A DNA stretch of 64,000 nucleotides from Polyporus tsugae (taxonomy: Eukaryota; Basidiomycota; Agaricomycetes; Polyporales; Polyporaceae): assembly GCA_024305745.1 (NCBI GenBank), contig JAHRBS010000004.1, positions 1,240,001 to 1,304,000 on the forward strand, written 5' to 3'. Both the position numbers and the translations under genes were made by a program. The notes beneath the pieces were generated by a model. The model made no database searches and had not been told where the DNA came from. It worked only from the letters and a program-made list of their open reading frames with translations. Below are positions 1 to 12,761 of this stretch, piece by piece (within the stretch, counting starts at the first letter, position 1; the number at the start of each line of letters is the position of its first letter).

Positions 1-2332
1 GCAAAGAAGACTTGCTCCCCATCGAAAAGAACGGGGGAAAAACGCAGCGAACAACGACCACCGTGGGGACTGCAATGGAGAAGTTCGATATGGTTTATTA
101 CCTTGGGTACCGTACCCAGTAATTGCAGATTCACGTCACGCCGCAACTAACTCCTTTTATTTAATTCGCAGCTGTTGGCATAGGTTTGCAATGAAGCGAC
201 ATCATGTCCTTTTCCAACCCTCGGCTGACTTCGTGGTGCAGGCATAACGACTGACGTCCTGGTATATTCCATGATCGTGCCTGTAATCCCCTTCCGTCTC
301 CAGGACCTTGGATACACCGACGTCTCCAGTCTAGTCGGCTGGCTGCTATTTGCATACGTGCGTAAACAGCAACAACCCTTGCGCTTTCTGCTTGTCTGAA
401 AGGCTTTTCTCCAGTCCGCAGCCCTCGTGATCTGTAAGCCCGGAATACCCTGCAAGTACCTTCACGTTACTGATGCCCGCCGGATAACACAGCAACACCT
501 CCAGTGGCGTACCTCTCGGAACGATTCAAGAACAGGCGGATTCCGTTGCTATGCGGCCTTGTCGCTCTGATAGGCTCGCAAATCATGCTCATGGAGGCTC
601 CCACGTATTGGGTGATGGCTCTCGCACGCGTTGTTCAAGGAGTTAGCGCGTCCATCATCTGGGTGGTTGGGTTGGCACTGGTGTAAGCACCTCGCCATAT
701 GCACGAAACGCTAGATGTTTTCGGTCCGCTAATTTGGCTCACAACAGTTGCGACACCGTCCCCGAGGCGATTGTCGGCAGTAAGTCCGCTCCGCACATTT
801 TCCGGCTGTGTGAAAGTGACAGGAGTTTGCGACGCAGAGCAACTCGGGCTGGTCATGATGGGAATGTCCCTTGGGTACGGCTGCACGAGTTTTGTAACCA
901 CGTTGAACCTAACTTACTCTTCCCATAGCTTCTTGGTCGGTCCTCCGATTGCAGGCGCCTTGGACGACCGTTTCGGCTTCCGCGGACCGTTCATCTTCGG
1001 GGTCATCGTCACATGCATCGAGTTCATATGTCGATTGCTCATCATCGAGCGTAAGGAAGCAGCTCGCTGGGACGCTTCCCTAAGTGCCTTAGTCGAGAGC
1101 CACAACACTTCCTGTGAACGCGTAAATGCCTACGGAGCTACGACTCAGGCAGACAAGGACGAAGGACCAGCGGCGGAAATTGCTACCCAACCTGGGAGCG
1201 AGAACGCCGCCGTCGCCGTCGAGACCACTCAGCGCGTTCCCGCCACCCCGCCGGGAGCGATAGAAGCCCAAGCCCAAGCGCAGGCGCAGCTGACGGTCAT
1301 GGGCTTGTTCCTCAAATTGGTCAAATCTCGGAGAGCGATGGCGCCAGTATTTTTGGCTCTTGCATATGGGTTCGTTGAGTTTCTGCACCGTTGTGCGCAC
1401 CTACACTCACACGAGAGACAGCGTCATTCTAACCAGCCAAGAGCCCGCTCTGCCCCTCTACCTCCAGTCCACGTACAACTTCGACGTCTCCAAAATCGGT
1501 CTAGTCTACATCGCCGCCGTCGTTCCGTCGTTCATTTGTGAGCATCTCGAACCCATCCCATCGTCCGTCTGTCATTCTCACACCCCAAAACCTCAGCATC
1601 CCCTTTGAGCGGCTGGTATGCGGACCGCCGCAGCACTGTCGCGAGCACCCTCATCTGTCTCATCTGCTCGCTTCCATTCTGGTGTCTTATAGCGTTTAAG
1701 GGTAACATCGTGTACTTTGTCTTCATGTTCGCTTGCATCAGTACGTCAACATGCCATCTGCTTAACTGCAACCGAGGAGCCTACGAGCAAATCCAGTGAC
1801 GCATGCTCTGCCACACAGACTTCTTCTTCGCGGCCGTCGTTTCTCCGATTACGGCCGAGCTCGCTGCTGTCACGCGCAGCATGGATGGCGTTGGATGTAC
1901 GTAGCCAAGCTCTTCATTATGGCACGCCAGGTGAACTCACGAATGGATTGGCGTAGATGGTCATGTGTATGGTGCCTTCAACATCGCGTATGGGATTGGC
2001 TCTGCAGGTTCGCGGCAGCATTTGCATCGTTTGCGATTCTCTGACCTTTACCCATTACCCCGTTCTTCTAGTCGGACCTGTTATTGGTGGTCAGGTAAGC
2101 CCAAACGCAACGGTCTTGTCATGAAGCCTAGGCTCAAAGCTATTTTCAGTTGTATGACCACACCTCGAAAGGATGGATGGCGATCTCGTTCTTCGATGCG
2201 GCGATGATCAGTGTCTGTACGCTCATCACGGCGTGCTTTCTCGGCGACCCAACGGCGCTGAGAAGTATTATGCTTCGTCTGCGCGCGTGCCGGATATTAA
2301 AAGAACGACGAGGTGGGGTCGCAGTCGTGTGA
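1..2332 (+). CDS. MFS transporter, DHA1-like (5' end outside window)
   Basis: Predicted plasma- or vacuolar-membrane drug/metabolite transporter of the major facilitator superfamily; the substrate cannot be told. Exon 1 is open from base 1, so the start lies outside the window. Exons 1-106, 172-183, 242-357, 415-433 and 505 onward join in frame and give TM1 (RSSIWFITLAVGIGITTD), the segment DVLVYSMIVPVIPF, and the MFS loop AYLSERFKNRRIPLL. Later exons give VGPPIAGALDDRFGFRG (TM5/6 side), a hydrophilic central loop with an Ala-Gln repeat near 1265-1290, then the C-terminal half (LSGWYADRRS near 1603, a second VGP.IGG motif near 2085) and the final TM at 2150-2250 before the stop at 2330-2332. 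The junction between about 683 and 830 could not be placed cleanly. The gene converges with the histidine kinase. Confidence 0.85.
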
Positions 2333-2745
2333 ATGCGATATTAGGTACAGATGGTAGATAGCACATTGAGGCGAGAATCGCCGTTCTAAAGTCACGAACA
2401 TGTCAAGATGTGTGGGGCGTGGGGCATGTGTGGTGCAGGATGTGGGAACGAAATGCACGGAAGGTTTTATAACATAGTTTAGATGGCAGGGAGGATGCGT
2501 GAGGGTCATTGAGGGCAATATTACTGGCTACATTGTAAGCGCGAAGGAGACGAGGAGTAGGTATAGGGGAACAACTAGTACATGTATGTCGATGATATTG
2601 AGATGGTGCTGTACATTTGGGATATCGTAGCGGAGTGGTAGAAATGCGATAGCTTACAAAACTCGACGGTGACGATATGAACAATATTGACGTGTATGCA
2701 ACGAATAGCAAGCAGACAAGGACGGCGCATGAAAAGCAAGACTGA
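2333..2745. other. Convergent intergenic region, no gene seen
   Basis: Short space between the stop codons of the MFS gene and the hybrid histidine kinase. It should hold both 3' untranslated regions. The open frames here have no recognisable content. Confidence 0.6.
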
Positions 2746-5700
2746 TCATGGAGGTGTAAGTGGTGGAGAGCCTGAGGATGGAGGAACAATCGGCGGGCCA
2801 AACATCCCGAGCAACGAAAGCAGATCAGCTATCCCCGGCGGATTAGCATTACGCTAGTTCTTCGGAGAAAAATTGACATACTTTTCCTAAGTGGCTTGCT
2901 CAGGAAGCCGTTCATCCCTGAGCTAAGACACAGCTGTTTTGTGGATTCTTGGCAATCGGCGCTTAGGGCAACAACTATTGAAAGAATGACACATTAGTAA
3001 ACTGCAACAGACTCAGTGGTCGAGACCGGAAGCTCACTAGGTAGAGGTACTGGTACCCTCCGCTTCCCCTCGAGTACGCGCAGCCGTTTGCAGGCCTCGA
3101 CGCCATCACATATTGGCATGTCTGGAAGCAAGACGTCTGAGAGGGAAATTGAGTAAACGTACCAAAACACTTACGATGATCGAACAAGGCGACACTGAAA
3201 TACCCGGGCTCGTGACGTTCCCATTCTGCGAGGGCTTCCTCCCCGTTGGAAGTGGCAACTACATTGAGGTCGTACCGCTCCAATTGCTTCACAAGAAGCT
3301 TCTGGGCGACCGGGTTGTCTAAATATCCACCATTAGCGATTGATATACAAAACGGCATCATGCTGCACGAACCTTCAGCTATCAAGACATTACCGAACAA
3401 TGTGCGCTGCGCCAGGGCTTCCTCCTCCCGCATCTCCGCTGCGTTGACGACAGGCCTGATAGGGAGGCCATCAAGCACGTTCTTTAGGCCAGCCAACATC
3501 TGCAAAAGTTTCAGCCGCCTCGGCGGTTTCGTCATCCTGACGACGCCGGGCGGCGTCTCCATGTCGCTCCTGAGCATCGGTGCGCCTACAAGGTTATCGG
3601 TGGTGGGAGTAAAGAGGTGGATGACTTTGGTCTCTTCTAGCGTCTGGTATGCCAACGTCCGCAAAAATCGTGATAAGTCGTCTGCGCGACTTTCCGACTG
3701 GTCGTCTACGAGGATGAAATCGAGTCGTTGAGAGATCAGTTCGGGACTGCGCAGGCGTTTCTCCACGTCGTCGATTGAGCCGACTGTGATGACATCGAAG
3801 CCGTCCAGCATTGTGCGCAGCATGGAAAGCGTCGAAGAAGAAGCAGAGCTAATCAACATCCGCAACGGCTGTGGTTGGTTGAGGTGAGTCTTGAACTTGT
3901 CCATGGCCGCCTGGAGTTCTTGCGACTCCTCGGACTCGAAAGTCTTCACCGGGATCGTGAACCAGAATGTTGACCCGACGCCAAGTTCCGATTGTACGCC
4001 GATGACTCCTCCCATCAGCTTGACCAGCTGTCGTGAGATGGAGAGGCCCAAGCCCGTCCCTCCAAAACGCCGCGTCGACGAGTTGTCTGCCTGCTGGAAC
4101 GGAACGAAGAGCTGATCGACGTCGCTACAATAGAAAATGAGTAGACCGCCATCACTAAGACGCAGTCAACTCACGTTGCGCTCAAACCAATGCCAGTGTC
4201 CCTACCAACCAAACGTCAGCAGAGCGCTAGCAGCATCCTTCGTGGGACATACTGTATCGAGAACTTGAGAGACACATCGCTCGAGGTCCGTGGTGCGCTC
4301 CAGTCGACAGAACATGTCACCTGAACGAATCCGTGTGCCGTGAACTTCACGGCATTGCCAATAAGGTTCATCAGCACTTGACGAATGCGGGCATAGTCGG
4401 CTTTGACCCCTACGGCAATTATACATTCAGTGAGACGAACAGCGCAGAATCGTGATGGTGAAACGTACAAGGCGGGACGCTAGGCTCTATGTCAAATGAG
4501 AGGTCGAGCTTCTTGGCAGCCATGGGTAGGAGGAGTTCCATACAGTCCGCAAGCAGGTTTTCCACAGAAAAGCCAGAGTACTCCAACTTGACGGCATCGG
4601 CCTCGAGCTTGCTATAGTCCAGGATGGAGTCGATGATCTGCGAAACCGGAAAAAGGTCAGAACTGCCTATGGACATGGCGTTTCAATCATGATACCTTTA
4701 ACAACAGCTCGCATGACTGCTTCGCAGTTTGCACTAGAACAATTCAATAAGCCCTGAATTTATGATCGATCAACGACATTCGTACCGATCTCCCTTTGAC
4801 CCGCGTTGAGCTCGGTACCGCTGAGGATATCCAAAAGGCCATAGAAAGAACTGAAGGGCGTGCGTAACTCATGGCTCATGGAAGCCAAAAAGTTGCTTTT
4901 GATCTAGACAGATACGCCAAATTAGCTCCGGCCACGAGATCGACCAAAGTTATCAATCTCACCTTGGTGGCCTTGAGCGCATCTTCGCGACTCTTCCGGG
5001 CAGCTTCCAGCGCGTCCCTCTGAGCCGAAATCATCTTCAAGTTCTCCTTCGTTCCTGCTTGTACAGACCGGAACAGAAGGGCGTTCGAGATACCGATACT
5101 TGCTTGCTGGCAGAGCAACGTCAACATTGTCACGATATTGGGCGAGAAAGCGTATTTTGAAGCGAGATAGACTGCGCCAAATGTTTGTCCGCGGTTGCTG
5201 AAGATCGGGATGCAGATGACCGACCGATGGGGGCTCTGCTGAGCTTCCGAAGTGAAGCGAGGCTCAGACGCAATGTCTTCAGAGTAGACCCGCTCCTTCG
5301 AGTTCAAAGCTGAGTGTAACGAGGACGATTAGGGGAGGCGGTGGCATCAAAGTCAACAGCAAAAACATACCATACTGAATGATTATCCTACGCAATGGAT
5401 CCGATATGGAGCGAATGGGTATTGGATTCCTGAAGAACCCGTCAGTAGGAGCATTATCGAACCATGGAGGCGACCCACTCGTGAACCTTGCACGCCTCCG
5501 GGGGGTTCATACTCGTCGCGACTGTGTAGTCTCCAGCCTCGCGCGCAATGACGACGCACGTGCTCTGACTGACAGCGATTTCTGTCGCGATTTCTGTCAG
5601 TCGCTGCAAGGCCATCGACAAGTTGATGTCTCCGGAAATCTCCTTGCTCCATTTGAGGATCGACGCGAGATCCGCCGCAGTCAACGTGGAGATCTGTTCC

Positions 5701-8700
5701 TCCTCGGAAGCGTCTAGGCTCGTACGCTCGAAAGGCCCTTGTAATGGAGGCTGAGTGGCGATGACAACGCTGTCCGTCTGCACAGCTACGTCCGCGGAAA
5801 ATATGTGCCGCTTCAGAGCTACAGGCTGAGCGCGCGTTTCGAGCAGTGACGAAAGGTAGGTCCTATTTGTGCGTGAGACCATCGCAACACTGGAAGAAAT
5901 TGGGCAAAAAAACTTACACGAGGCCCCTCGCTCCCCATTGGGCCTGCTTAGCAATCCCGCGACGTTGCAACTCACTGCCAAGGCCCTCCACGCCACATCG
6001 CACAAAATGGCATCCTTGCTATTCGGGATGTCAGCCCCTTTCTCCATGTTCGAAACACAGGCGCCACCACGTACAAAGAAAAAACCCAAACCACCCTCGA
6101 GCAACCAGTCGTTGTTGACGGCGAGCTTGACAGCCACATCGTACAGTTTAAAGGCTTCGGGGTTGTTCGTTAGTGAGGCCATCTCGGCATCGATGAGGGC
6201 AACCCAAGTGCTCGTATTCACTGGGCTCGGGGACAGCCACTTGCGAATGTACGATTGGTTGGTCTCAATTTGCTTGAAGTAGTGAGCACGCTCCTCGGGA
6301 GGCAGGTTGCCCTGCCGCAGGCAGTGAATCAACGCTAAACTGTGGAAAAACAGAGAATAGCGGACGTGTCGATGGCTGTGAGGTATGCTCGTCAGCATCC
6401 GAATCGGACAAAGCCCGCATAGCGTACGCACTTCGGATTGCCGTCGCGAGTTTCGTATACGGTGAATCCAAGGGCTGCTGCTTCCTCCACAAAGCCGAGA
6501 CAGAACAAGCCGACGACCTTGAACGCATTGTACCAGTTCATCGCAACTCTGATGTGCGCGAGCCCTTCCAACTGAGTCAGGTACTCGGACTCGGTGAAGC
6601 CGTCCGTGTCGAACGCTGTCGCTGCACTACTAGCTTCCGTGTATCCGCCAATAGCGCGAATGCAGTTCAGCGTGGCTTGAGCCAGGATCGACATATCACC
6701 GCTCGGTGTCCACAACGTGATGTCAGAGAGGGCCTCTTCTGCACCAATGACGAGCTCGCTCACTGCGACGGCGTTAGTAACTATGAAAAAACCGAAGCTA
6801 TCAACGCATGAGTGCTTACGGTGATCGCCGATGTAGAGCCTCGTGACGATCAGGTGAGCGGTGGAGAAACTCGTGTATATCCTGTCGCCCGCACTCTGGC
6901 CGTACTTGATGGCCTGCTCCAGCCGGGGCACGTTCGCGCGAATGTGCACGTTGTCGAAGCCAGACACCATAATCGAGAACAAGAACTGGGCACGACTACA
7001 ACCCGACCCCAACCTCAGTAAGCCCACCCGTATCCGCAATCAAAGCCTACTCACCACTTCTCGAAACTCGTTCCGTACGTGTCCGCAATCCTCAGCGCCA
7101 GCTTGCCAAGGTCCGCGGAGAATCGGAATAGCTCTCGTCGCTCTGCCGCGGCTATAGATGCTGCCCGTCAGCAACGAATAAACTCCTCTCTATATCGCTT
7201 GCTCACCTCCTAATGCCCAGAAGAAGCCCAAGGCCGTTCCTGGACACATCCCACCCCTGTCGACAGCACTTTAAGTGTCTGAGAACGAGCATGAAACACC
7301 GGGGAACGTACCGCAGCGCCTGCTGAATCGTCTACAAGTAATATATCTCTCAGTTCCCATCTAAGTAGCGTATTCCGGCCACACACTCACTGTAAGCCCG
7401 ATGATGTCTGCGAAACCCTCGCCCGTGCTCCAATAAGCGTTCGTCCCTGTGTCAGCGTGAGCATCAAATCGTGGAGCTATCCAGCATCCGGAGTGCACGA
7501 ACCAGCATCATTGAGCAACGCGATAGCCAAATCCGTGCGGCTGTCGCGCGCGCGAGGTATGGCGAGAATGTTATCGAACCCGACGGCTAGAATCTCGTTC
7601 TTCACTTGCTCGAACATGATGTCGGCCTCACGTCGCGTTGGCGCCACGTTCACTTCAACGCCGAGGAGGTGCAACCCAAGAGTATTGTCATTCAGGGCCG
7701 CAGTGTAGTTGCCCCGCATCCAGTGGTTACGAGAGCGGAGCCGTAGTAGGCGCGCTTTCTCCTCCGGGGTTTCACAATGTTGTAAACACTCCTGGATAAG
7801 GTTGTCGGACAAAGCAAACTCCGCCTTCCAGGTGTACAGCCTATGGGGTTCCATTCAGCATCCGAGCAATAGAGACCAGGGAATAGGTGCGCACTCCGCC
7901 AACCGCATATACAGAGAAGCCGTTCTCGATGGATCGGTCTTCCATGAATTCTCGTCAAGAAGGGAACGAGCATTCACATATGACTGGAGCGCAAGCTGTG
8001 GGGAGGGGGAGGGCACGTATCAGTACCGTTCGAACAGTCAAAACTTGACTACAAACCTCATGGGCACCTCGCGCTCGCGCCGAGTCTCCAGCGTCCATAG
8101 ACATTTCCATAAGCTCGTCTCGCTTCGAGTGCTCCCGGAGGAGTGGCATACACCTCAGTTAAAGTCAACGGTGTGTGACGGTGCATCCGTATACAAATCT
8201 TCACTTACCTCTTTGCGTGCTCGGCGATACGGTATACATCCGGCGTCGCCTCGTGTAGCATCATGAGGATAATCTACCAGAACAGAAGTTAGCTAGAAGG
8301 ACGCGACAGGTAGGGAACGCGGGAAATCCTGACCCTGAAAGACATCTTCGCAATAGCCTCTTCAGTCTGAGACTCTGCCTCGGCCTGCGCGGCCTGGCGG
8401 TACCGATCATGTGAGAAGCTACACATGTCACGAGCACGCTGGATGAGCCAGCCTTCCGCGATGGCAGTCTGCAGGCCACGGATGGACCGTCGCGTCGAGC
8501 TGGATTCCTTATCCTTCTCCCTGAATGTGATCATCGCCTTGGAAACGTTCCAGACGTCCTTGGAGATGTCCTCCTCAGTGCCACTCCCGCTGCTATCGCT
8601 AGATTCGTCCCAGTCCATAAGCAGCGCGACTTCCGTGACCTTGAACCTGTTAATGGTGGCATCGTGTGAGTGGTGGGTAGACACTACACGAGAGACGCCG

Positions 8701-11700
8701 TCCACTGACGTTGGTCCAAAAAACGAGGCCAAAATGACAAATTTTCTTGCGTCTTCCGGCAATTCGCGTAGGTGGTTGACGAGGAAGTTCAGGTCGCCAG
8801 GGGCAGCGGTCATTTTCTTATCGAAAAGCGTCTTCTCTATTTGAGCGATGTCGAACCTGGACCTCGTAGTCAATCGCATGGCTATCGGACAGTTGCGGAT
8901 ACACTCACTGCCAATTGTTCTTATCCCAGTCGTACCAGATCTGCGCGAGAACACAAGGGTCAACTTCGAATCTCCATGCCGAGCTGTGGCAAAAGGTACG
9001 AACACATGACTGACGGTACAGCGTCATGAGGATACTCCTAGCAGAAAACGGATTTCCCTCTGAAGAGCTATGCACAATCCGGGCCAGATGCGCAATGTCT
9101 TCCTTCGATCGATGCAACGTGCGAGCGACAAGGGTAGACACTGCGGGATAGTTTAGCGACTCGAGCGTGATCCATGTGGTTGACTTCGAAGAGAACGTGT
9201 GACGGATCCGATCTAGCTTTTCTCTGGACGAATGGGGTTTGAGCGAGTGTAGGACGGCCTGAACTAACTTTTTGACTTACGGCCTATCCGAGCGAACAGT
9301 GCCGAAGATGAGCTGTTCTCATGTTAGCACCGAAAAGGAAAGGTGTCACGAATTCCTACTCACCAACCGTGTGCGGGAGTTGACAAGAGCATTGATGAGC
9401 TCTAAGGAACTGGAGACAACGGGTAAGACGGCTAATAGAGAAGCGTTCTTCAGGACACTCACGAATCGGGCGCTTCGTGCAGATCATCTAAAAACAGTGC
9501 GAACAGTCGCGTCTCCGCAAGGACCGAGAACACGTTCTCAACCAGCGACTGAAAACGAGCAGGAAGTTCGTTCGTCTCCGAAGTCTCTCGTGGGGATTCG
9601 ATCGTGATATCAAAGAGCGAAAAGATTGTCTTCAGCTCCGGCGCGCCCTGATAAAGCAGCGGGACGTTCTGCAGCTGAGGTCCTAGCCGTTGCTTCAAGT
9701 CTGTCACAAAGCGATGGAGATCCGAGTGGAACACGATGAGTTGCCTGAGGACGTGCGACAAACATGCGAGCTGCGCGAGGATTGCTATTGAGTCGCGTTG
9801 CTTCCCCTCAATATCGATGGACTCACCAGCGACGCAAATGGACCGGTCTCGACTTCTGAGAACTTGGCCTGCCCCCACAGCCCATGCGCTGTTAACGCTG
9901 TCAGATCGCGCGCACTTCCACAGACCGATCAATCCGAACGTACATCTCCATTTCGCTTGCTGCGCCAAGATCAGCGAGCTCTTTCCAGCACTGTGAACGA
10001 TCGGTGAGCCGCCACAGAACGATTCTCTCGACTCTGTAACCTACCCGGGTGGACCCAGGATGATAGCGGCATTTGTTCTAACTCTCCCGTGCGACGGTGC
10101 CAGCGCCACTCTTCTCAATCCGTCGCTCGTCAGTATCGTCGACCCAGACGCCACTGTGCCCGACCCTGGCCCCATCTGCGGCAGATCGCCGATCGATGAC
10201 ACCTTGGAGGCAGGCGAATCCGGGGAGGAAGCAACCATGTGCCCGGACGTCCCGCTTTTCGACGACATCGTTTCGCTAGGATCCTCGGCCGTGCCGACTG
10301 TGCCCGGGCTACCGCTCGAGCCGCTCGAGCCGACAACGAACGATCCGCGCGACGTGGCGAGCTGGCGCGAGTAGCTCGTGGACGTATGGCGGATGACGTT
10401 CCGGATCGTCTCGAGCTCCTTGTCGCGGCCGAAGAGGGGACTGGGAATCGTGAACTCCATGCAGCGGTCAGCCCCCGCGATCTCGAAGTATGGAATGAGC
10501 TCGGCAGGTTCGTCTGAGGAGAGGGCGACCGCGGCAAGGAGCCGCCTTTGGCACTCGAGCAGGTCCTGCTTGAGTCCGTACGCGCTCTGGTATCGCGCGT
10601 CTGGCGGTTTCGAGAGAAGCTTCTCGATGATCATCGCGAGCACCTGTGGGATATCGCGGCGAACTTCGTGCACTGGCATCGGTCGCTTCTGCACTACCGC
10701 GTGCAAGAGCTCGAGAGGGCCACCTTCGAAAGGCATCGTCCCCCGACCTACCAACAGTGTCCAAAACATGATCCCGAGGGAGTACAAGTCTGTCCGATGG
10801 TCTTCCGCCAGATTCTCCATGCTACCCGTCTGCTCCGGGGCGAAGTAGCACAAAGCCTCCTTGACCTTCAGCTTCTGTCCCTCCTCAAACGCATCCGCCT
10901 TGAGGACGAATTCCGAAGGTACGCCAAACTGCTCTAGCGAGACGGCCCGATTGCCGAAGTGGACTATGCGCACGAGGCCACTGTGGTGGTTAAGGTGGAA
11001 CGCATTCGCGCGTACCTCTCGGTGGATGAGCCCGTGCCGATGCATCATCTCCAGACAATGCGTCGCCTGAATGGCAAACTCCAGGAACGTCGCGAGGTCC
11101 ATGATCTCAATGGCTTCCATCTCCTCCATGATGTATAGCTCCTCGACTCCGGACATGTAGATGTCGCGGTGCGTTGATGCCGGTCGGGCGCGCGAGATGT
11201 CCCCGAGAAGGAGATGATTCACCTTCGCGGGGGGAAAGTAGCGGCCGAGGATATTCAGGCCAGGGTGGAAGAGGAGGAGGACGACGCAGTCGCCATTCGT
11301 CTTCGGTATCGTGAAGAAATCGATCATCCGTAGCGTCGCACTCGAGGACTCGGGGAACCCCGCCATCCTCTCAAGGCTGTCCCAGAGCACACTGTTAGCA
11401 AACCACCTCGATGTCGGGCGCTCCGACAAGGGCATCCAAGGGTCGCGACCGGCACAGCGCCTGACGCGACCATCCTAGCTCCGTGTCGCGGAGATTCAAG
11501 CTAAATGCTACTCACATGTGGGCCTCTCGTTCAAGCAGCATGGACGCATTGGACTGGGCTGGCACGATTTTGGCCAGGACGCTGGTTCCGTCCTGCAAAT
11601 TTGTCCCTTCGGCGAGGAGGGTCATACTCCCAGTGTCCTCCCATGGTACAGCCTGAAGAGTGCGAAATAGCAGATAGAATGACGGTGTTGACTCCTGGGA

Positions 11701-11817
11701 AGGTTCGATAGGAGACTGCAGCACACGTACCTTCTCAAACGTGTATCCCGGGACGGACAGGATGCCATCCCTGAAGTAGAGAGTGGGCAGGGCGGGCTGC
11801 GCGTACTTGCGCCGCAT
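2746..11817 (-). CDS. Hybrid histidine kinase with kinase-like, AAA-ATPase, GAF and receiver domains
   Basis: Very large multi-domain signalling sensor resembling the S. pombe Mak2/Mak3 (Phk) class, thought to feed a phosphorelay for stress. The start at 11817 opens [15 protein letters not shown]. In order: Ser/Thr-kinase-like domain (about 11600-10500) with degenerate motifs; linker; AAA-type ATPase with Walker A GPPGAGKSS split by an intron near 10040-9985 and Walker [13 protein letters not shown] near 9500; a long helical region (9400-5900); GAF domain (about 5650-4950); HisKA with SHELRTPF near 4880; HATPase with [10 protein letters not shown] near 4350 and [11 protein letters not shown] near 4040; then receiver domain. 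In the receiver, LIAEDNPVAQ and FDHHMPICDG both appear only after splicing (near 3320-3390 and 3110-3185), and [12 protein letters not shown] plus SKPLRK follow. The last exon ends near FGPPIVPP with the stop at 2746. Histidine and aspartate phosphosites are intact, so phosphorelay activity is expected. Many short introns. Confidence 0.92.
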
Positions 11818-12761
11818 TGCTGAGCGGAGTCGGAGGGCCCGGATGCGGGCGGGGGACTGGAGCTAAGTAGGGGACGTGGGTGACGCGTGTGGGAGATGGC
11901 AGGTCGGCGTGGCCGTACGGGAGAGGCAGGATGGGCGCGAGTCTGAGGGAAGTGGGAGGCGAGGAGAAGCGGAAGATGCGCCGTGGTGGCCGGCTTTCCG
12001 TACACCGCAGGCCAGTCCTCGGGCTCGTTGTGGCTCGTCGTTCGCGTCTGCCCTGGGCGGTTCAGCAGCTCCAGGCCCCACAAATCTGTCGGATGTCCCC
12101 ACACGTTGTTCGCGTACGTCATTTTCCCTCGAGATTCTATCCGCGCTGGCAATTGTCGCCCCCCAGTGGCTGCGCATTGAAATATTGATACCCCTGAACT
12201 TGTACCCGCGAACCAATCCATTCACCTCCTGCTCACATCGTGCCCTACTTATCATAGTATGTCCGTCGTCTGCTTCGTCTTCTTTGGCTTAAGCTTCTCT
12301 TTCTCCTTCTTCAGCTCCCGTTCATTGCCCTCGGGGATCCAGCCTTACGGTAGGCAGTACAGTTACGTACATGGTGCATCTACGAAGTGCACAAATCGAC
12401 TTGATCCAGCCATACCGCCCGAATGAGGGATGTGCGAGCTATGGAAGAAGGTGCTACGAAGTTGCTGGGAGTAAGGGTGCATGATGTAAGGAGACCAGCA
12501 GGGCCAAGGACGTCGCACGGGCACAGGATCAATGCCCTACGGTTCGCCCATCTGCAGATTCATGCTCCACCGCGTACATACAAGTAGCACGCTTGATACC
12601 GTAGTACACGTTGGCTTGATCGTCGCCAAGAAATATCATCCATTTGAGGTGGGAGACTGAGGCACGGGAGAACAGTATGGTTACAAAAGCGCGATGTAAT
12701 CTACGACAGGGACAGCGAAGGACAGGGATAGTGCGGAAACGCGAATCGACAACTCGAGTGT
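11818..12761. other. Upstream region of the histidine kinase and 3' side of SUB2
   Basis: About 0.9 kb between two minus-strand genes. It should contain the promoter and leader of the histidine kinase (right of 11817) and the SUB2 trailer. GC-rich overlapping open frames at 11860-12290 run on both strands without introns or recognisable motifs and are taken as non-coding. No clear TATA box. Confidence 0.5.

Noticed and set aside
11863..12292. Overlapping open frames on both strands upstream of the histidine kinase
   Set aside because: Long frames on both strands are expected in GC-rich DNA; no protein-like pattern.
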